IMG/VR virus record: IMGVR_UViG_3300033273_000658
Span: 1-64,000 of that record
DNA length: 64,000 nt
Direction: 5' to 3' (one strand)
Origin: a virus
Within the stretch, counting starts at the first letter, position 1. Each line of letters starts with the position of its first letter. The position numbers were made by a program, and so were the translations under genes. Positions 16,696-25,514 of this stretch are shown here, piece after piece. The notes beneath the pieces were generated by a model, which saw only the letters and a list, made by a program, of their open reading frames with translations, was not told the origin of the DNA and ran no database searches.

Positions 16696-17049
16696 ATGTC
16701 AAATTTTCAATATACAGTAGGTTTAAATAATGTTGGTTCTTATCAAGTAGCAGGATCTCCCTTTCTAACAGCCTCATCGGTAACAAACGAAGTTAAAACA
16801 ATAAACTTCTCAAATGTTACAAAAAACATAACAATACATAACACAGGATCAGTTGATTTACATTTCTATTTTGTATCATCTCCTTCTGTGAAATTAATTT
16901 TACCAGCAGATAAAAAGATGTCCATGGATGTAAGATGCAAAGAGCTTTATGTATCAGCATCAACAGGAACAGGGTTTCAGGTTTTTGCTGAATTAACAAA
17001 CATACCTACTTCTAGAATGTTTTCACTTTCTGGCTTGGAGGGTGTATAA
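16696..17049 (+). CDS. Structural protein, first of three tandem paralogues
   Basis: 117-residue, beta-rich protein. It shares an N-terminal signature (YTVGLNNVGSYQVAGSPF) and a C-terminal signature (AELTNIPTSRMFSLSG) with the next two genes. No outside family recognised. Compact size and location between head and fibre genes suggest a small virion surface or decoration protein. A CTAATTA variant of the late element lies about 20 bases upstream, and CGGAG provides the ribosome binding site. Confidence 0.55.
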   Translation: MSNFQYTVGLNNVGSYQVAGSPFLTASSVTNEVKTINFSNVTKNITIHNTGSVDLHFYFVSSPSVKLILPADKKMSMDVRCKELYVSASTGTGFQVFAELTNIPTSRMFSLSGLEGV

Positions 17050-17420
17050 TGTCAAATAATATTTATAACCCTGGTCTTTATCATGTTGGTTCTTATCAAG
17101 CATCAGGTCGTCCATTTGGAGCTACCGGCTCTTTGTTGGCAAACTCAACTGCTAGTATTGATTTTCCGGAAGTAACAAAACAAATTGTAGTTTTAAACAG
17201 ATCGGCTGCCAACACATTTATTTATGTTCAATTTCATGAAGACGCGACCGATGGAAACAAATTTGCTATCAATGGTGGAGAACAACAAACATTTGATGTT
17301 AAATGCAATAACATTATTTTGAGCTCTTCCGCAATTGTAGATTATACCCTTTATGCTTCTCTTACAAACATTAAAGCCTCTTACATGTATGACCTTACTG
17401 GTTCTGGCGTAACGGAGTAA
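17049..17420 (+). CDS. Structural protein, second tandem paralogue
   Basis: 123 residues, coupled to the previous gene by TAATG. It repeats the family layout: GLYHVGSYQASGRPFGATGS at the start, a middle beta region, and ASLTNIKASYMYDLTGSG at the end. Divergence from the first copy is substantial outside these ends, so the duplication is old. Function as for the first copy: probably a virion surface component, by inference. Confidence 0.55.
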   Translation: MSNNIYNPGLYHVGSYQASGRPFGATGSLLANSTASIDFPEVTKQIVVLNRSAANTFIYVQFHEDATDGNKFAINGGEQQTFDVKCNNIILSSSAIVDYTLYASLTNIKASYMYDLTGSGVTE

Positions 17421-17422
17421 TA

Positions 17423-18559
17423 ATGAGTGAGAAGTTTAAATATACAGTAGGTCTTCATAACGTTGGCTCCTATCAGGTTGCCGGTTCTCCGTATGTTACA
17501 GCATCAACCGTAAGTCAAGATACCGAGACTCAAATAGAGTTTCCGAATGTTACAAACAATGTAACAGTGAAACTTGACTCTGCTGGCGGGCAGGCTTCCA
17601 CCAGTCTGCATCTTTCCCCCACAGATGGAAACTTAAGCTATTTTATTAATGACACATCAAGCGCATGGAACCCATCAGATGGGGATTCTATGACTTTATC
17701 TGTTTGGATTAGTGGCTCAGGACAAACGACAGCAACAGATAACGGTATGATTTTTGGACATGCTGCTGTTCCGAATGATACTGCTAGATTTTCTCTGCGA
17801 GAAAAAGATAAAAAAATACAAATTGTTACGAAAGACACAGCTGGTGTTGGTCAAAGTAAATTATCTGCTGTTGTTTTTCCAACTAATGGTTGGATACATG
17901 TTGCTGGTGTTCTTGAAAATAATCGATTAGAATTGTATATTAATGGTAATTCAGTTGCTATAGATGTTGGACCTTTTACCACCAAGGGTGATCATATGAC
18001 CGCACCTTTTCAGATTGGCGGATCGCAGAATGTTGATGGAGAATACAAATTTAGAGATGCAATCATTTGGGATGCAGCACTTAGTAGTGCACAGATTTTT
18101 GATCTCTTCCAGGCTAGTGGATCGTATAGTGATTCTAGATTTAATCCAGCGGGTGTTACTAAATTAGGGTGGATGAAACCAACTGGAAGTGCTGGTGAAA
18201 AATCTCCTTTGATAAATACACTTACAAACCACGGAACAGGTTTTTCATCATGGGTTCTAGATGGCTCAGGATCAGGTGAAATCATAGAAATTTCATCCGA
18301 CTCTCCATTTGCTTCTGGTGGTGCTGGTGGAGAACTTCGTATTCACTATAGATCAACCGGTTCTCTTCCAAATGTCGAAGCAAATAAGCATTATTGGACT
18401 TTATCTTCTCAAGATGAGGAGATCAAAATGAACGTAAAAACAAAAGAAATTTATCTTTCTGCTGTTGATGGAGATTGCGACTTCTCTTTGCAAGCAGACT
18501 TAACAAACATTCCTTCTTCTAGGATGTATCAACACACAGGCTCAGGAGTGGATGAATAA
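17423..18559 (+). CDS. Structural protein, third paralogue, interrupted by a LamG/concanavalin-like domain
   Basis: 378 residues. The ends match the two smaller paralogues (YTVGLHNVGSYQVAGSPY; ADLTNIPSSRMYQHTGSG), but a block of roughly 200-240 residues is inserted between them. The insert has the look of a laminin-G/concanavalin jellyroll (MTLSVWISGSG, GWIHVAGVLENNRLELYINGN, FRDAIIWDAALSSAQIFDLF). Such domains usually bind sugars or proteins. The result is a virion protein displaying an extra, potentially adhesive domain. Coupled to its neighbours by short spacing or overlap. Confidence 0.65.
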   Translation: MSEKFKYTVGLHNVGSYQVAGSPYVTASTVSQDTETQIEFPNVTNNVTVKLDSAGGQASTSLHLSPTDGNLSYFINDTSSAWNPSDGDSMTLSVWISGSGQTTATDNGMIFGHAAVPNDTARFSLREKDKKIQIVTKDTAGVGQSKLSAVVFPTNGWIHVAGVLENNRLELYINGNSVAIDVGPFTTKGDHMTAPFQIGGSQNVDGEYKFRDAIIWDAALSSAQIFDLFQASGSYSDSRFNPAGVTKLGWMKPTGSAGEKSPLINTLTNHGTGFSSWVLDGSGSGEIIEISSDSPFASGGAGGELRIHYRSTGSLPNVEANKHYWTLSSQDEEIKMNVKTKEIYLSAVDGDCDFSLQADLTNIPSSRMYQHTGSGVDE

Positions 18560-21500
18560 TGGCAGAATTCGGATGGGCATATGTAAGCGGCTCTAATTTA
18601 CCACAAGGGCCCAATAAATCAGTTCAAGTAAAAAATAATGATGAATTTACTGGTTCTGCTAATTTTACTTATGATACCAATACAAATGATTTAATTTTAT
18701 CTGGTAACATGGAAATTTCCGGTAGTCTTTATGCCAACGAATTTGTTACAAATGTAACAACAAAAAATGTTATAAACCTCTCTGCAACAGGTTCAACTTC
18801 CTTCGGAGATACAACAGATGATACGCACACATTTACAGGAAGCATTTTACTTAGTTCTTCCACGCACCCACTTCACATTTCAGGCTTACAAGCAGGAGAC
18901 AGAAGAGATGCAAACAGTTATTTAGCACTAGACTCATCTGGTCGTATTATTCTAACCGCCTCTTTGACAACTACACAGACACAAGGCATAGCAAGTCTTG
19001 GTGAAGAAGAAGAATCTGGTAACATTGGTGATGCTGAAGATGGAGATTATACCGATGGACTGTTTACAGACTTTATTACCTCAACCCCAGTTGGAACCGC
19101 TGTTGATAGATTCAATGAAGTTCTTAAGATCCTTGCACCCAGCCCTGCACCAAGTTTAAAATCCATGAAAGCCGATGAGACTAATGGCGTAACTGCAAAA
19201 CTATCGTTTGATGCATCTAATGCAATCACCGATTACTCTAATGCTGTTGCTGGTACATACTACTTTAGAGGTCCTAGTCTACTTCAATTACCTGTTTTTT
19301 CTGCGGTTAGTCAAAATTCTATTTACCAACCAACATCTTCAACTATAACAGATGGTGTTGCTGGTAATTTTGGAAATGGAACGCATTTCCAAATGGGTAT
19401 TTATAATAATCAAGAAATAACTGGTACTTTAAATTATGATGTTGGGTCAAATTCTACAAATGGATACTTAGCATACGCTTCAGGGGCTTTTGGTCTCGCT
19501 GACTCTGGCTCTTTAGAGCTTATAATAAATGGTGTAACGAGACATACAGTCGACCTTTCTTCTTTTACAGGCTCCGGAAACCCTGCTACTGGCTCTGCAA
19601 CTAGTGTAAATTCATCTGGCTCCGGTTTTATTTTCTTATCCACAACAGCATCATCATTTGATGGTAACAACGCAGAGTGGTACATTTTTAAACATAGGAC
19701 AGCAGGGTTTAAGGTTGCAGTAGCAGATCAAAGAAAAGGTTTAAATAGCGTACACATAAAACATGAAGGAAACGGAGTTAGTAAATTTACTAATGAAATT
19801 AAATGGATCAACGATCCGGATGGAGCATCAGCTGCGCTTTCTGTCAATAATCCAAGAATAGAAGATGTTTTCCTGACCGGTTCTAAATACATTTCTGGTG
19901 TACAGTACAATACTGATTTAACTGCGAGTTATAAAGCAGACATTATAAACATGTATAGAAATGTTTTTCCGGCAGATAGCGATACAATAACTTTTAATCC
20001 AACAAATTCGACAACTCCATCTGCTCAGTCTGTTCCAGACATTGGAGGCTCAGAGGACTATACAAAGACACTTGGTATAACCGCTAGTGTAGACTACAAT
20101 GGAAGTTACTTGCTAAATGGTACAATAGGTATGAGTCTAGATGCTACTCATCCATTAAAAGCAAATTTATCAAATGCGGGTTCCGCGACAATTACTGGTA
20201 TGCTTATTGATGCCGATACCAGTACGCCTAACTCCAATCTAACAGAAACTTTTGAAGATGAAGATTTTAGAATTTCTTCTGGTTCATATGACACAGAATC
20301 TTCGGCTTCTTCGGCAACTTGGGACTCTACTGCTCACATGACCTCTTCTGGTCTTGCAGGGCATGAAGATGGTATGCTTATTTACAATAGAAGACTTTAT
20401 AACCCTAGAGATGCTGACATACCAAATAGCGGTGATTTTTCTGCTCTTGCAAATGTTGAGAGTGGTCAACCAGATTATTCTTCCATAACTGGTATAAGAA
20501 CCTATTTCAGAAAAATTCAAAACACTTCAGGTGGAGAGATAAGAGACCTTAAAATAACTTCTGAAAAAACCGGTTTTAAATTTAACGTAGATACTCAAAC
20601 ACTTGATACAAACGATTCTCACTTTTACGTAAAAATACCGGGCAAAACAGGCTGGATGAACATCACAGAAAACTTTACTTATGGATCTACTTCTGATGGT
20701 GATGGAGGACTTGTAAATGGTGCTGATAACAATTCTAATACAGCAGGCACTGGTAACTCTGTTCACTGTGTGACTTTTGGAACCCAATCAATTTCTAATA
20801 ATGAACATGTGTTGATGAAAATCGAAACAAATGGAATGCAAGGTTATGTATCGCAATTAGATTTTCAATTAGGGGCTTCTACTGAAATAGCGGCTACACC
20901 TCAGGTTTTATCGGATATTGATGCAAATGATGCTGGTTTTTCACAGGCAAAGTTATCATTTGGTTCTTCAAATACCATTTCTGGTTATAGCAATGCTACT
21001 GGTTCTTCTATATCATTATCTGATTTTGATACAAATGCATTATATTCTTCTTCCGGCAACAGAAGAGGTGTGTTTTCTTCTTATCCAACGATAGACGGAG
21101 AAATTAATGATGCTATCTCCGGAGATGGTGGTGGGGACTATCCAGCAAAAGCTTTTTATAATGCATACTCAGGATCTTTAATTCTAGAAGTTAACGGCTC
21201 CGAAGTTCACTCAATTGACTTATCCAGCACTTTGTCAGCAATAGATACAACAAATGGCGTTGGATCCAGACTTAGTGTAAGTGCAGTAGATTTTTCTACA
21301 ACTTCTGATTCAATACCAGATTATCGAAGACCTTATAGAACAGGAACTTACGAAGTAAATCCGAATGATCAAAATACAGGTTGGAACTATGCAAGACTTA
21401 TTCATAGAACATCCGGAGATGCTGTAACAAATTATGTGGAATGGGTTGTAGATCCATCTGGCTCTACAAATGATACAGCTGTTTCAACACCTGTTTTAGA

Positions 21501-22668
21501 TGATTTTGACCACAGTGATGTTTACTATCAGTCAGGTATTGGTTATTTTGCTTCTCGCCCATCAGCTAGTTTTGCTTATACTGCATCTAATTTCTATAGA
21601 AACGTATATCAAAATGGAACAGCTATAACATTTCCGACAACAACAAATTGTTCTGTTACCAACACAAGAATCACGGGCTCTGGTATAACAACTTTTAATT
21701 CAGGTGTTTCATCAACATCAATGCCGGCATTGAATAACACAGCAAATTGTGAAGAGACAAGCATAGAGATTACAGGAACAGTTTTGTTTGATAGTCTCAC
21801 ATCCATCTCTGGTGGATTAGGGCTATTTACAGATTACGATGTGTCGGTTACAGGACGAGTTCTTCATCCATTCAAAGATGATAAGACCACTACGACTGCT
21901 TCAAAGACAGCTTTCATGGTTTATTCTGGCTCTATTGGAAGCACAAATCTAAATACTAACGAATACTTCAATACAGAAGATTATCGTATTGTTTCCGGAA
22001 ACTATGTATCCCAATCAAATGTTACATCTGCGGGCAACTCATGGAATTCTGAATACTCTGTAAATGATGGCTCTACATACCCAGCTTACAATGATGGCAT
22101 GGTAACAGTTAATGGTTATGCAATTTCTCCTTTAAAAATTGGTAATGCAGGAGACACAAGAAACAATGCAGAAGGCACAACTGGATTGCAAGCACCATCT
22201 GGGAATCCAAACTACTCAACTCTTTCTGGGAGCACGAGAACCTTCTATAGATACTTCCAAAACAATTCTGGTTTAGCTAAGCCAACATTTACTTTGACTC
22301 TGTATGGTGATGCAAACTTAATTTCTAAGTCTGGTGCATTCTATACGGGTACACTTGGAGAAAACAAAAACATTCAAGTAGAACTTAAAGTACCGTTTGA
22401 CCCCTCTTTTACAGGAGATGATGACACTTCAACTGCATGGGGTGACTGCATAAAACCCTATAGTCTTGGTACGCAACCTGATACTGATGGAGTTGGTATT
22501 TTTAATGGTGGTGGTTCTGATCTAACTCAAACAGTTAGTAGTGGTGGACGTGCTATAGCTTTACAACTTCAAGGTAAACAAGTTCGAAGCAATCAGTATT
22601 TTGTTGTTAAGATTTCGGCACATGAAGACTGGACTGGATACCTGTCTAGAATTGAGATAACATATTAG
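18559..22668 (+). CDS. Large fibre or adhesin-like structural protein with internal duplication
   Basis: 1369 residues, rich in Ser, Thr, Asn and Gly and almost free of charged helices, as in phage fibres. The N-terminus (EFGWAYVSGSNLPQGP) resembles, from memory, the start of fibre-like virion proteins of marine T4-like phages. Two copies of a roughly 570-residue unit follow: each opens AKLSF.(S)SN.I..YSNA (near 213 and 797) and ends in a 'YvSqL/YLSRIeI' strand (near 780 and 1365). It is the longest protein in the window and probably forms an external appendage. The receptor is unknown. Confidence 0.65.
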   Translation: MAEFGWAYVSGSNLPQGPNKSVQVKNNDEFTGSANFTYDTNTNDLILSGNMEISGSLYANEFVTNVTTKNVINLSATGSTSFGDTTDDTHTFTGSILLSSSTHPLHISGLQAGDRRDANSYLALDSSGRIILTASLTTTQTQGIASLGEEEESGNIGDAEDGDYTDGLFTDFITSTPVGTAVDRFNEVLKILAPSPAPSLKSMKADETNGVTAKLSFDASNAITDYSNAVAGTYYFRGPSLLQLPVFSAVSQNSIYQPTSSTITDGVAGNFGNGTHFQMGIYNNQEITGTLNYDVGSNSTNGYLAYASGAFGLADSGSLELIINGVTRHTVDLSSFTGSGNPATGSATSVNSSGSGFIFLSTTASSFDGNNAEWYIFKHRTAGFKVAVADQRKGLNSVHIKHEGNGVSKFTNEIKWINDPDGASAALSVNNPRIEDVFLTGSKYISGVQYNTDLTASYKADIINMYRNVFPADSDTITFNPTNSTTPSAQSVPDIGGSEDYTKTLGITASVDYNGSYLLNGTIGMSLDATHPLKANLSNAGSATITGMLIDADTSTPNSNLTETFEDEDFRISSGSYDTESSASSATWDSTAHMTSSGLAGHEDGMLIYNRRLYNPRDADIPNSGDFSALANVESGQPDYSSITGIRTYFRKIQNTSGGEIRDLKITSEKTGFKFNVDTQTLDTNDSHFYVKIPGKTGWMNITENFTYGSTSDGDGGLVNGADNNSNTAGTGNSVHCVTFGTQSISNNEHVLMKIETNGMQGYVSQLDFQLGASTEIAATPQVLSDIDANDAGFSQAKLSFGSSNTISGYSNATGSSISLSDFDTNALYSSSGNRRGVFSSYPTIDGEINDAISGDGGGDYPAKAFYNAYSGSLILEVNGSEVHSIDLSSTLSAIDTTNGVGSRLSVSAVDFSTTSDSIPDYRRPYRTGTYEVNPNDQNTGWNYARLIHRTSGDAVTNYVEWVVDPSGSTNDTAVSTPVLDDFDHSDVYYQSGIGYFASRPSASFAYTASNFYRNVYQNGTAITFPTTTNCSVTNTRITGSGITTFNSGVSSTSMPALNNTANCEETSIEITGTVLFDSLTSISGGLGLFTDYDVSVTGRVLHPFKDDKTTTTASKTAFMVYSGSIGSTNLNTNEYFNTEDYRIVSGNYVSQSNVTSAGNSWNSEYSVNDGSTYPAYNDGMVTVNGYAISPLKIGNAGDTRNNAEGTTGLQAPSGNPNYSTLSGSTRTFYRYFQNNSGLAKPTFTLTLYGDANLISKSGAFYTGTLGENKNIQVELKVPFDPSFTGDDDTSTAWGDCIKPYSLGTQPDTDGVGIFNGGGSDLTQTVSSGGRAIALQLQGKQVRSNQYFVVKISAHEDWTGYLSRIEITY
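19195..22665 (+). repeat. Tandem duplication inside the large fibre gene (two units of about 1.7 kb)
   Basis: The second unit begins about 1752 bases after the first. Matching landmarks include GSLELIINGV/GSLILEVNGS, NMYRNVFPADSDTITF/NFYRNVYQNGTAITF and FEDEDFRISSGSY/FNTEDYRIVSGNY. The similarity is visible in protein but weak in DNA, so the duplication is ancient. Confidence 0.6.
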
Positions 22669-22676
22669 AGGAAATA

Positions 22677-23774
22677 ATGAGTACAGGTAAAACGAATTTA
22701 ACATCAACGCAATTTGCTGCAAAGAAACTTTTAGGTAAAGCACAAACCTCTAATTTAAAATCCGACGTTAACGAAACAATACCGTCAAATGTTTCTATGC
22801 CATCTGAGGGTATTTTCGCAGAAGCTATTCCAAATGACCCTGGGACAGATTTTTACACCTTATACTCTGCATCAGCAGGAGAACCAGCAACAGTTGAACA
22901 GGTTTACTTTGACATCGTTTCTATTTCAGATACTGTATACGATGCTAACGATTCAGGTGGTGGTGGGGATGAAGCATCTTCAAATGGTGCTCACGGCTAC
23001 TACCTCAAACTACCTGCTGCATATGAAACAACATCATCAAATCCACAGCGAGGATCAGGAAGCTTTACAAATGGGAAGCGAGTATATGATTCTCGTGGTG
23101 GGCTACAATTGATTCCCCCTCTCATTTCAAATGCATCTCCTAACAGATACGTAATGAAAATTTACAAAGGAGACCCTTCTAATCCTGCAAACGAAATCAC
23201 TTCTGGCGACTCTATTGATTGGCAAGTCGATTATTATGCCGGCACTATTTTTATACAGGATTATGATTCTTCTAAGATCCCACTCACGGCCTCTGCATAC
23301 TTGTATGTCGGAAATTATCTTAATCAAAAGATTGACAACCTATCAGCTTCTGTTTCTCCGATTACAGTAAAAGATGAAGGAAGTAATCTAACAACCGAAG
23401 TCAGCAGTCTAGATTTTGTTGGTTCTGGTGTAACTGCAACAACTTCCGGGAATGATGTAACGGTTACAATTGCTGGTGGTATTTCTTATTCTCGGAGAGC
23501 AGTTACATCAACAATTACAGCTTCTGTCAATGATAGAATACTTGGTGTTTCTGGTTCATCCGCTTTGGAGATTAGATTGCCATCAGCGGGTGATTATGAA
23601 TCCGGTCAATACTTTACCATAAAAGATGAGAGTGGTGGAGCAGATGTAAATAACATAACAGTCCTTACAACTGGTGGTGAAACTATTGATGGTTCAACCT
23701 CAGTTATTTTAGAAAGTCCCCATGCTGCCGTCAATATTTACTCAGACGGTACATCAAAATTCTTTATCTACTAA
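22677..23774 (+). CDS. Fibre or neck-associated structural protein
   Basis: 365 residues. The Lys-containing N-terminus (TQFAAKKLLGKAQTSNL) may attach it to the virion; the middle is beta-rich. The last ~90 residues form a module (GQYFTIKDESGGADVNNITVL and GETIDGSTSVILESPHAAVNIYSDGTSKFFIY in outline) that recurs at the C-terminus of the next protein, likely a trimeric fibre tip or shared assembly domain. Spaced eight bases after the large fibre gene. Specific role unknown. Confidence 0.55.
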   Translation: MSTGKTNLTSTQFAAKKLLGKAQTSNLKSDVNETIPSNVSMPSEGIFAEAIPNDPGTDFYTLYSASAGEPATVEQVYFDIVSISDTVYDANDSGGGGDEASSNGAHGYYLKLPAAYETTSSNPQRGSGSFTNGKRVYDSRGGLQLIPPLISNASPNRYVMKIYKGDPSNPANEITSGDSIDWQVDYYAGTIFIQDYDSSKIPLTASAYLYVGNYLNQKIDNLSASVSPITVKDEGSNLTTEVSSLDFVGSGVTATTSGNDVTVTIAGGISYSRRAVTSTITASVNDRILGVSGSSALEIRLPSAGDYESGQYFTIKDESGGADVNNITVLTTGGETIDGSTSVILESPHAAVNIYSDGTSKFFIY

Positions 23775-23796
23775 GTGCCTTTGTGTGCCTGAAAGA

Positions 23797-23803
23797 CTAT
23801 TTA
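23797..23803 (+). promoter_or_regulatory. CTATTTA element, candidate late promoter
   Basis: CTATTTA in the gap before the fibre gene at 23856. A short terminator-like hairpin lies between this element and the start, so its use as promoter is uncertain at this position. Confidence 0.35.
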
Positions 23804-23809
23804 GTATCG

Positions 23810-23829
23810 AAGACCTACATGGTCTTTTT
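23810..23829 (+). terminator. Weak rho-independent terminator
   Basis: AAGACC and GGTCTT form a 6-bp stem with a 5-base loop, running into TTTTT. It lies 36 bases after the stop of the fibre/neck gene. Confidence 0.55.
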
Positions 23830-23855
23830 GCTATAATTTCTTGGAGGATTTTTTT

Positions 23856-25436
23856 ATGGCTTATAAATTTCAATTGGGAACTGCTAAGCTTAGCGGTTCT
23901 GTACAATTAACGGATGGTTCTATTGATAGCACTAATGTTGACGATACAACCGCTGCTAATATTGTAACTCAAATCGATGCTGGTGAGATTCCAACTGCGA
24001 AACTTGCTAACGATACTATTTCTGGTATTACTCTTGGTTCTAACTTGAACTCTCTTTCTAAAGCAACTAATGGTGGTGTTAATTTTTCATCTTATAATGG
24101 ATCTGCCGCTGTTTCTGATCTTGCTTTGGATCTTTCCGACCTTGCCGCTGCTGCTGTAAATGTTGGTGCAGATTCAATCGCTATTTACGATGCTGATGCT
24201 GATGTAACTGGTAAAGAAACAATTGCAGACCTTATGACTGCTGTCGCTGGTGACGGTCTTGCTGCATCTTCTGGTGTTCTTGCAGTTGGTGTTGATGATT
24301 CATCTCTTGAGATCAATTCTGATGCACTTCGTGTTAAGGCTTCTGGTGTAACAAATGCTATGCTTGCTGGCTCTATTGCTAATGATAAATTATCAAATAG
24401 CACTATTTCAGGCATTTCTTTGGGTTCTAACTTGAACTCTCTTTCTAAGGCAACCAATGGTGGTGTTAATTTCTCATCTTACAACGGTTCTGCTGCTGTT
24501 TCTGATCTTGCTTTGGACCTCAGTGATCTTGCTGCTGCAGCTGTAGATGCTTCTGCTGATTCGATTGCTATTTATGATTCTGATGCTGATGTAACAGGTC
24601 TTGAATCAATCGCGGATCTTGCTTCTGCTATGGCTTCCGGAACTGGTATTGTTGCTTCTTCTGGTCAATTTGCTGTTGATGGTGTTCTTGAGGATCTAGA
24701 CTCTCTAGGTGCTCCTTCTGCTGATGGTGAATTCATTGTTGCTACTGGTGCAGGTGCATTTGCTTATGAAAGCGGTGCTACTGTTCGTACTTCACTTGGT
24801 CTTGGTACTGGCGACAGCCCACAGTTTACTGACTTGACTCTTTCTGGTGATTTGACTGTGAATGGCTCTTTGACTACTATTAACACTACTGATTTAGAAG
24901 TTACTGATAAGAATATTCTTATTGCTTCTGGTTCAAATGCTGCTGGTGCTGTTGGTGCTGGTTTGTCTGTTGATGGTGCAAATGTTGATTGGATTTACGC
25001 TGACCAAGGTGAAAACGTTGGTGGTGTTGATGCTACTGGATCCGGAGACATTTGGATTGCTTCTGGTTCTGCTGGACTTATCGACATTCAAGCTGCTAAT
25101 TTTTATGGTGATTTCAATGGAGATGGTAGTGGTCTTACTGGTGTCAGCATTGTACTGAATGTTAATGAAATTGGAGATGCTAATGCAACTCTTGCTATTG
25201 GTGTAAATGTGGCTACTGCTAACACTACTGCAGCAAGAACTTGGACACTTCCTGCTTCGCCATCTGTCGGACAATCAGTAAAAGTTAAAGTAGCTGGTGT
25301 TTCTTCTGGTGCGATTACCGTTCAGCGCGCAGGATCTCAAACAATTGACGGTTCAGAAACTTCAATTTTGCTTGAATCAGATAATGCAGCTGTTGAATTG
25401 ATTTACGTTGCATCTGATGATTGGAGAGTATTCTAA
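23856..25436 (+). CDS. Fibre-like structural protein with internal repeat
   Basis: The start is ATG 23856, preceded by TTGGAGGA with a T-rich spacer; the product is 526 residues. It is very rich in Ala, Ser, Asp and Gly, and U-ending codons dominate, like the capsid gene, which suggests high expression. A unit of about 73 residues (SGISLGSNLNSLSKATNGG to the ADVTG..SIADL end) occurs twice, 129 residues apart. The C-terminus (IDGSETSILLESDNAAVEL) is the module shared with the preceding protein. Probably a fibre or decoration protein; binding target unknown. Confidence 0.6.
   Translation: MAYKFQLGTAKLSGSVQLTDGSIDSTNVDDTTAANIVTQIDAGEIPTAKLANDTISGITLGSNLNSLSKATNGGVNFSSYNGSAAVSDLALDLSDLAAAAVNVGADSIAIYDADADVTGKETIADLMTAVAGDGLAASSGVLAVGVDDSSLEINSDALRVKASGVTNAMLAGSIANDKLSNSTISGISLGSNLNSLSKATNGGVNFSSYNGSAAVSDLALDLSDLAAAAVDASADSIAIYDSDADVTGLESIADLASAMASGTGIVASSGQFAVDGVLEDLDSLGAPSADGEFIVATGAGAFAYESGATVRTSLGLGTGDSPQFTDLTLSGDLTVNGSLTTINTTDLEVTDKNILIASGSNAAGAVGAGLSVDGANVDWIYADQGENVGGVDATGSGDIWIASGSAGLIDIQAANFYGDFNGDGSGLTGVSIVLNVNEIGDANATLAIGVNVATANTTAARTWTLPASPSVGQSVKVKVAGVSSGAITVQRAGSQTIDGSETSILLESDNAAVELIYVASDDWRVF
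24015..24619 (+). repeat. Intragenic direct repeat, two units of about 218 bases
   Basis: Units at about 24015-24232 and 24402-24619 are offset by exactly 387 bases (129 codons). They remain highly similar in DNA (for example GGTTCTAACTTGAACTCTCT in both), so this copy event is recent or kept alike by recombination. Confidence 0.75.
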
Positions 25437-25463
25437 TTTAAAGTTAGATGTTTTGTCATCGGG

Positions 25464-25489
25464 GGGTCGGGCTTTGCTCGGCCCTTTTT
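25464..25489 (+). terminator. Rho-independent terminator after the repeat-containing fibre gene
   Basis: GGGTCGG and TCGGCCC form a GC-rich 7-bp stem with two G-T pairs, loop GCTTTGC, then TTTTT. It is followed at once by the CTATTTA element. Confidence 0.85.
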
Positions 25490-25496
25490 CTATTTA
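25490..25496 (+). promoter_or_regulatory. CTATTTA element, candidate late promoter
   Basis: CTATTTATAAA begins directly after a terminator and 18 bases before the ATG of the next fibre gene, with AAAGGAG in between. Terminator-then-element order is repeated elsewhere in the virion block. Confidence 0.5.
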
Positions 25497-25514
25497 TAAA
25501 AAAGGAGAATTTTT

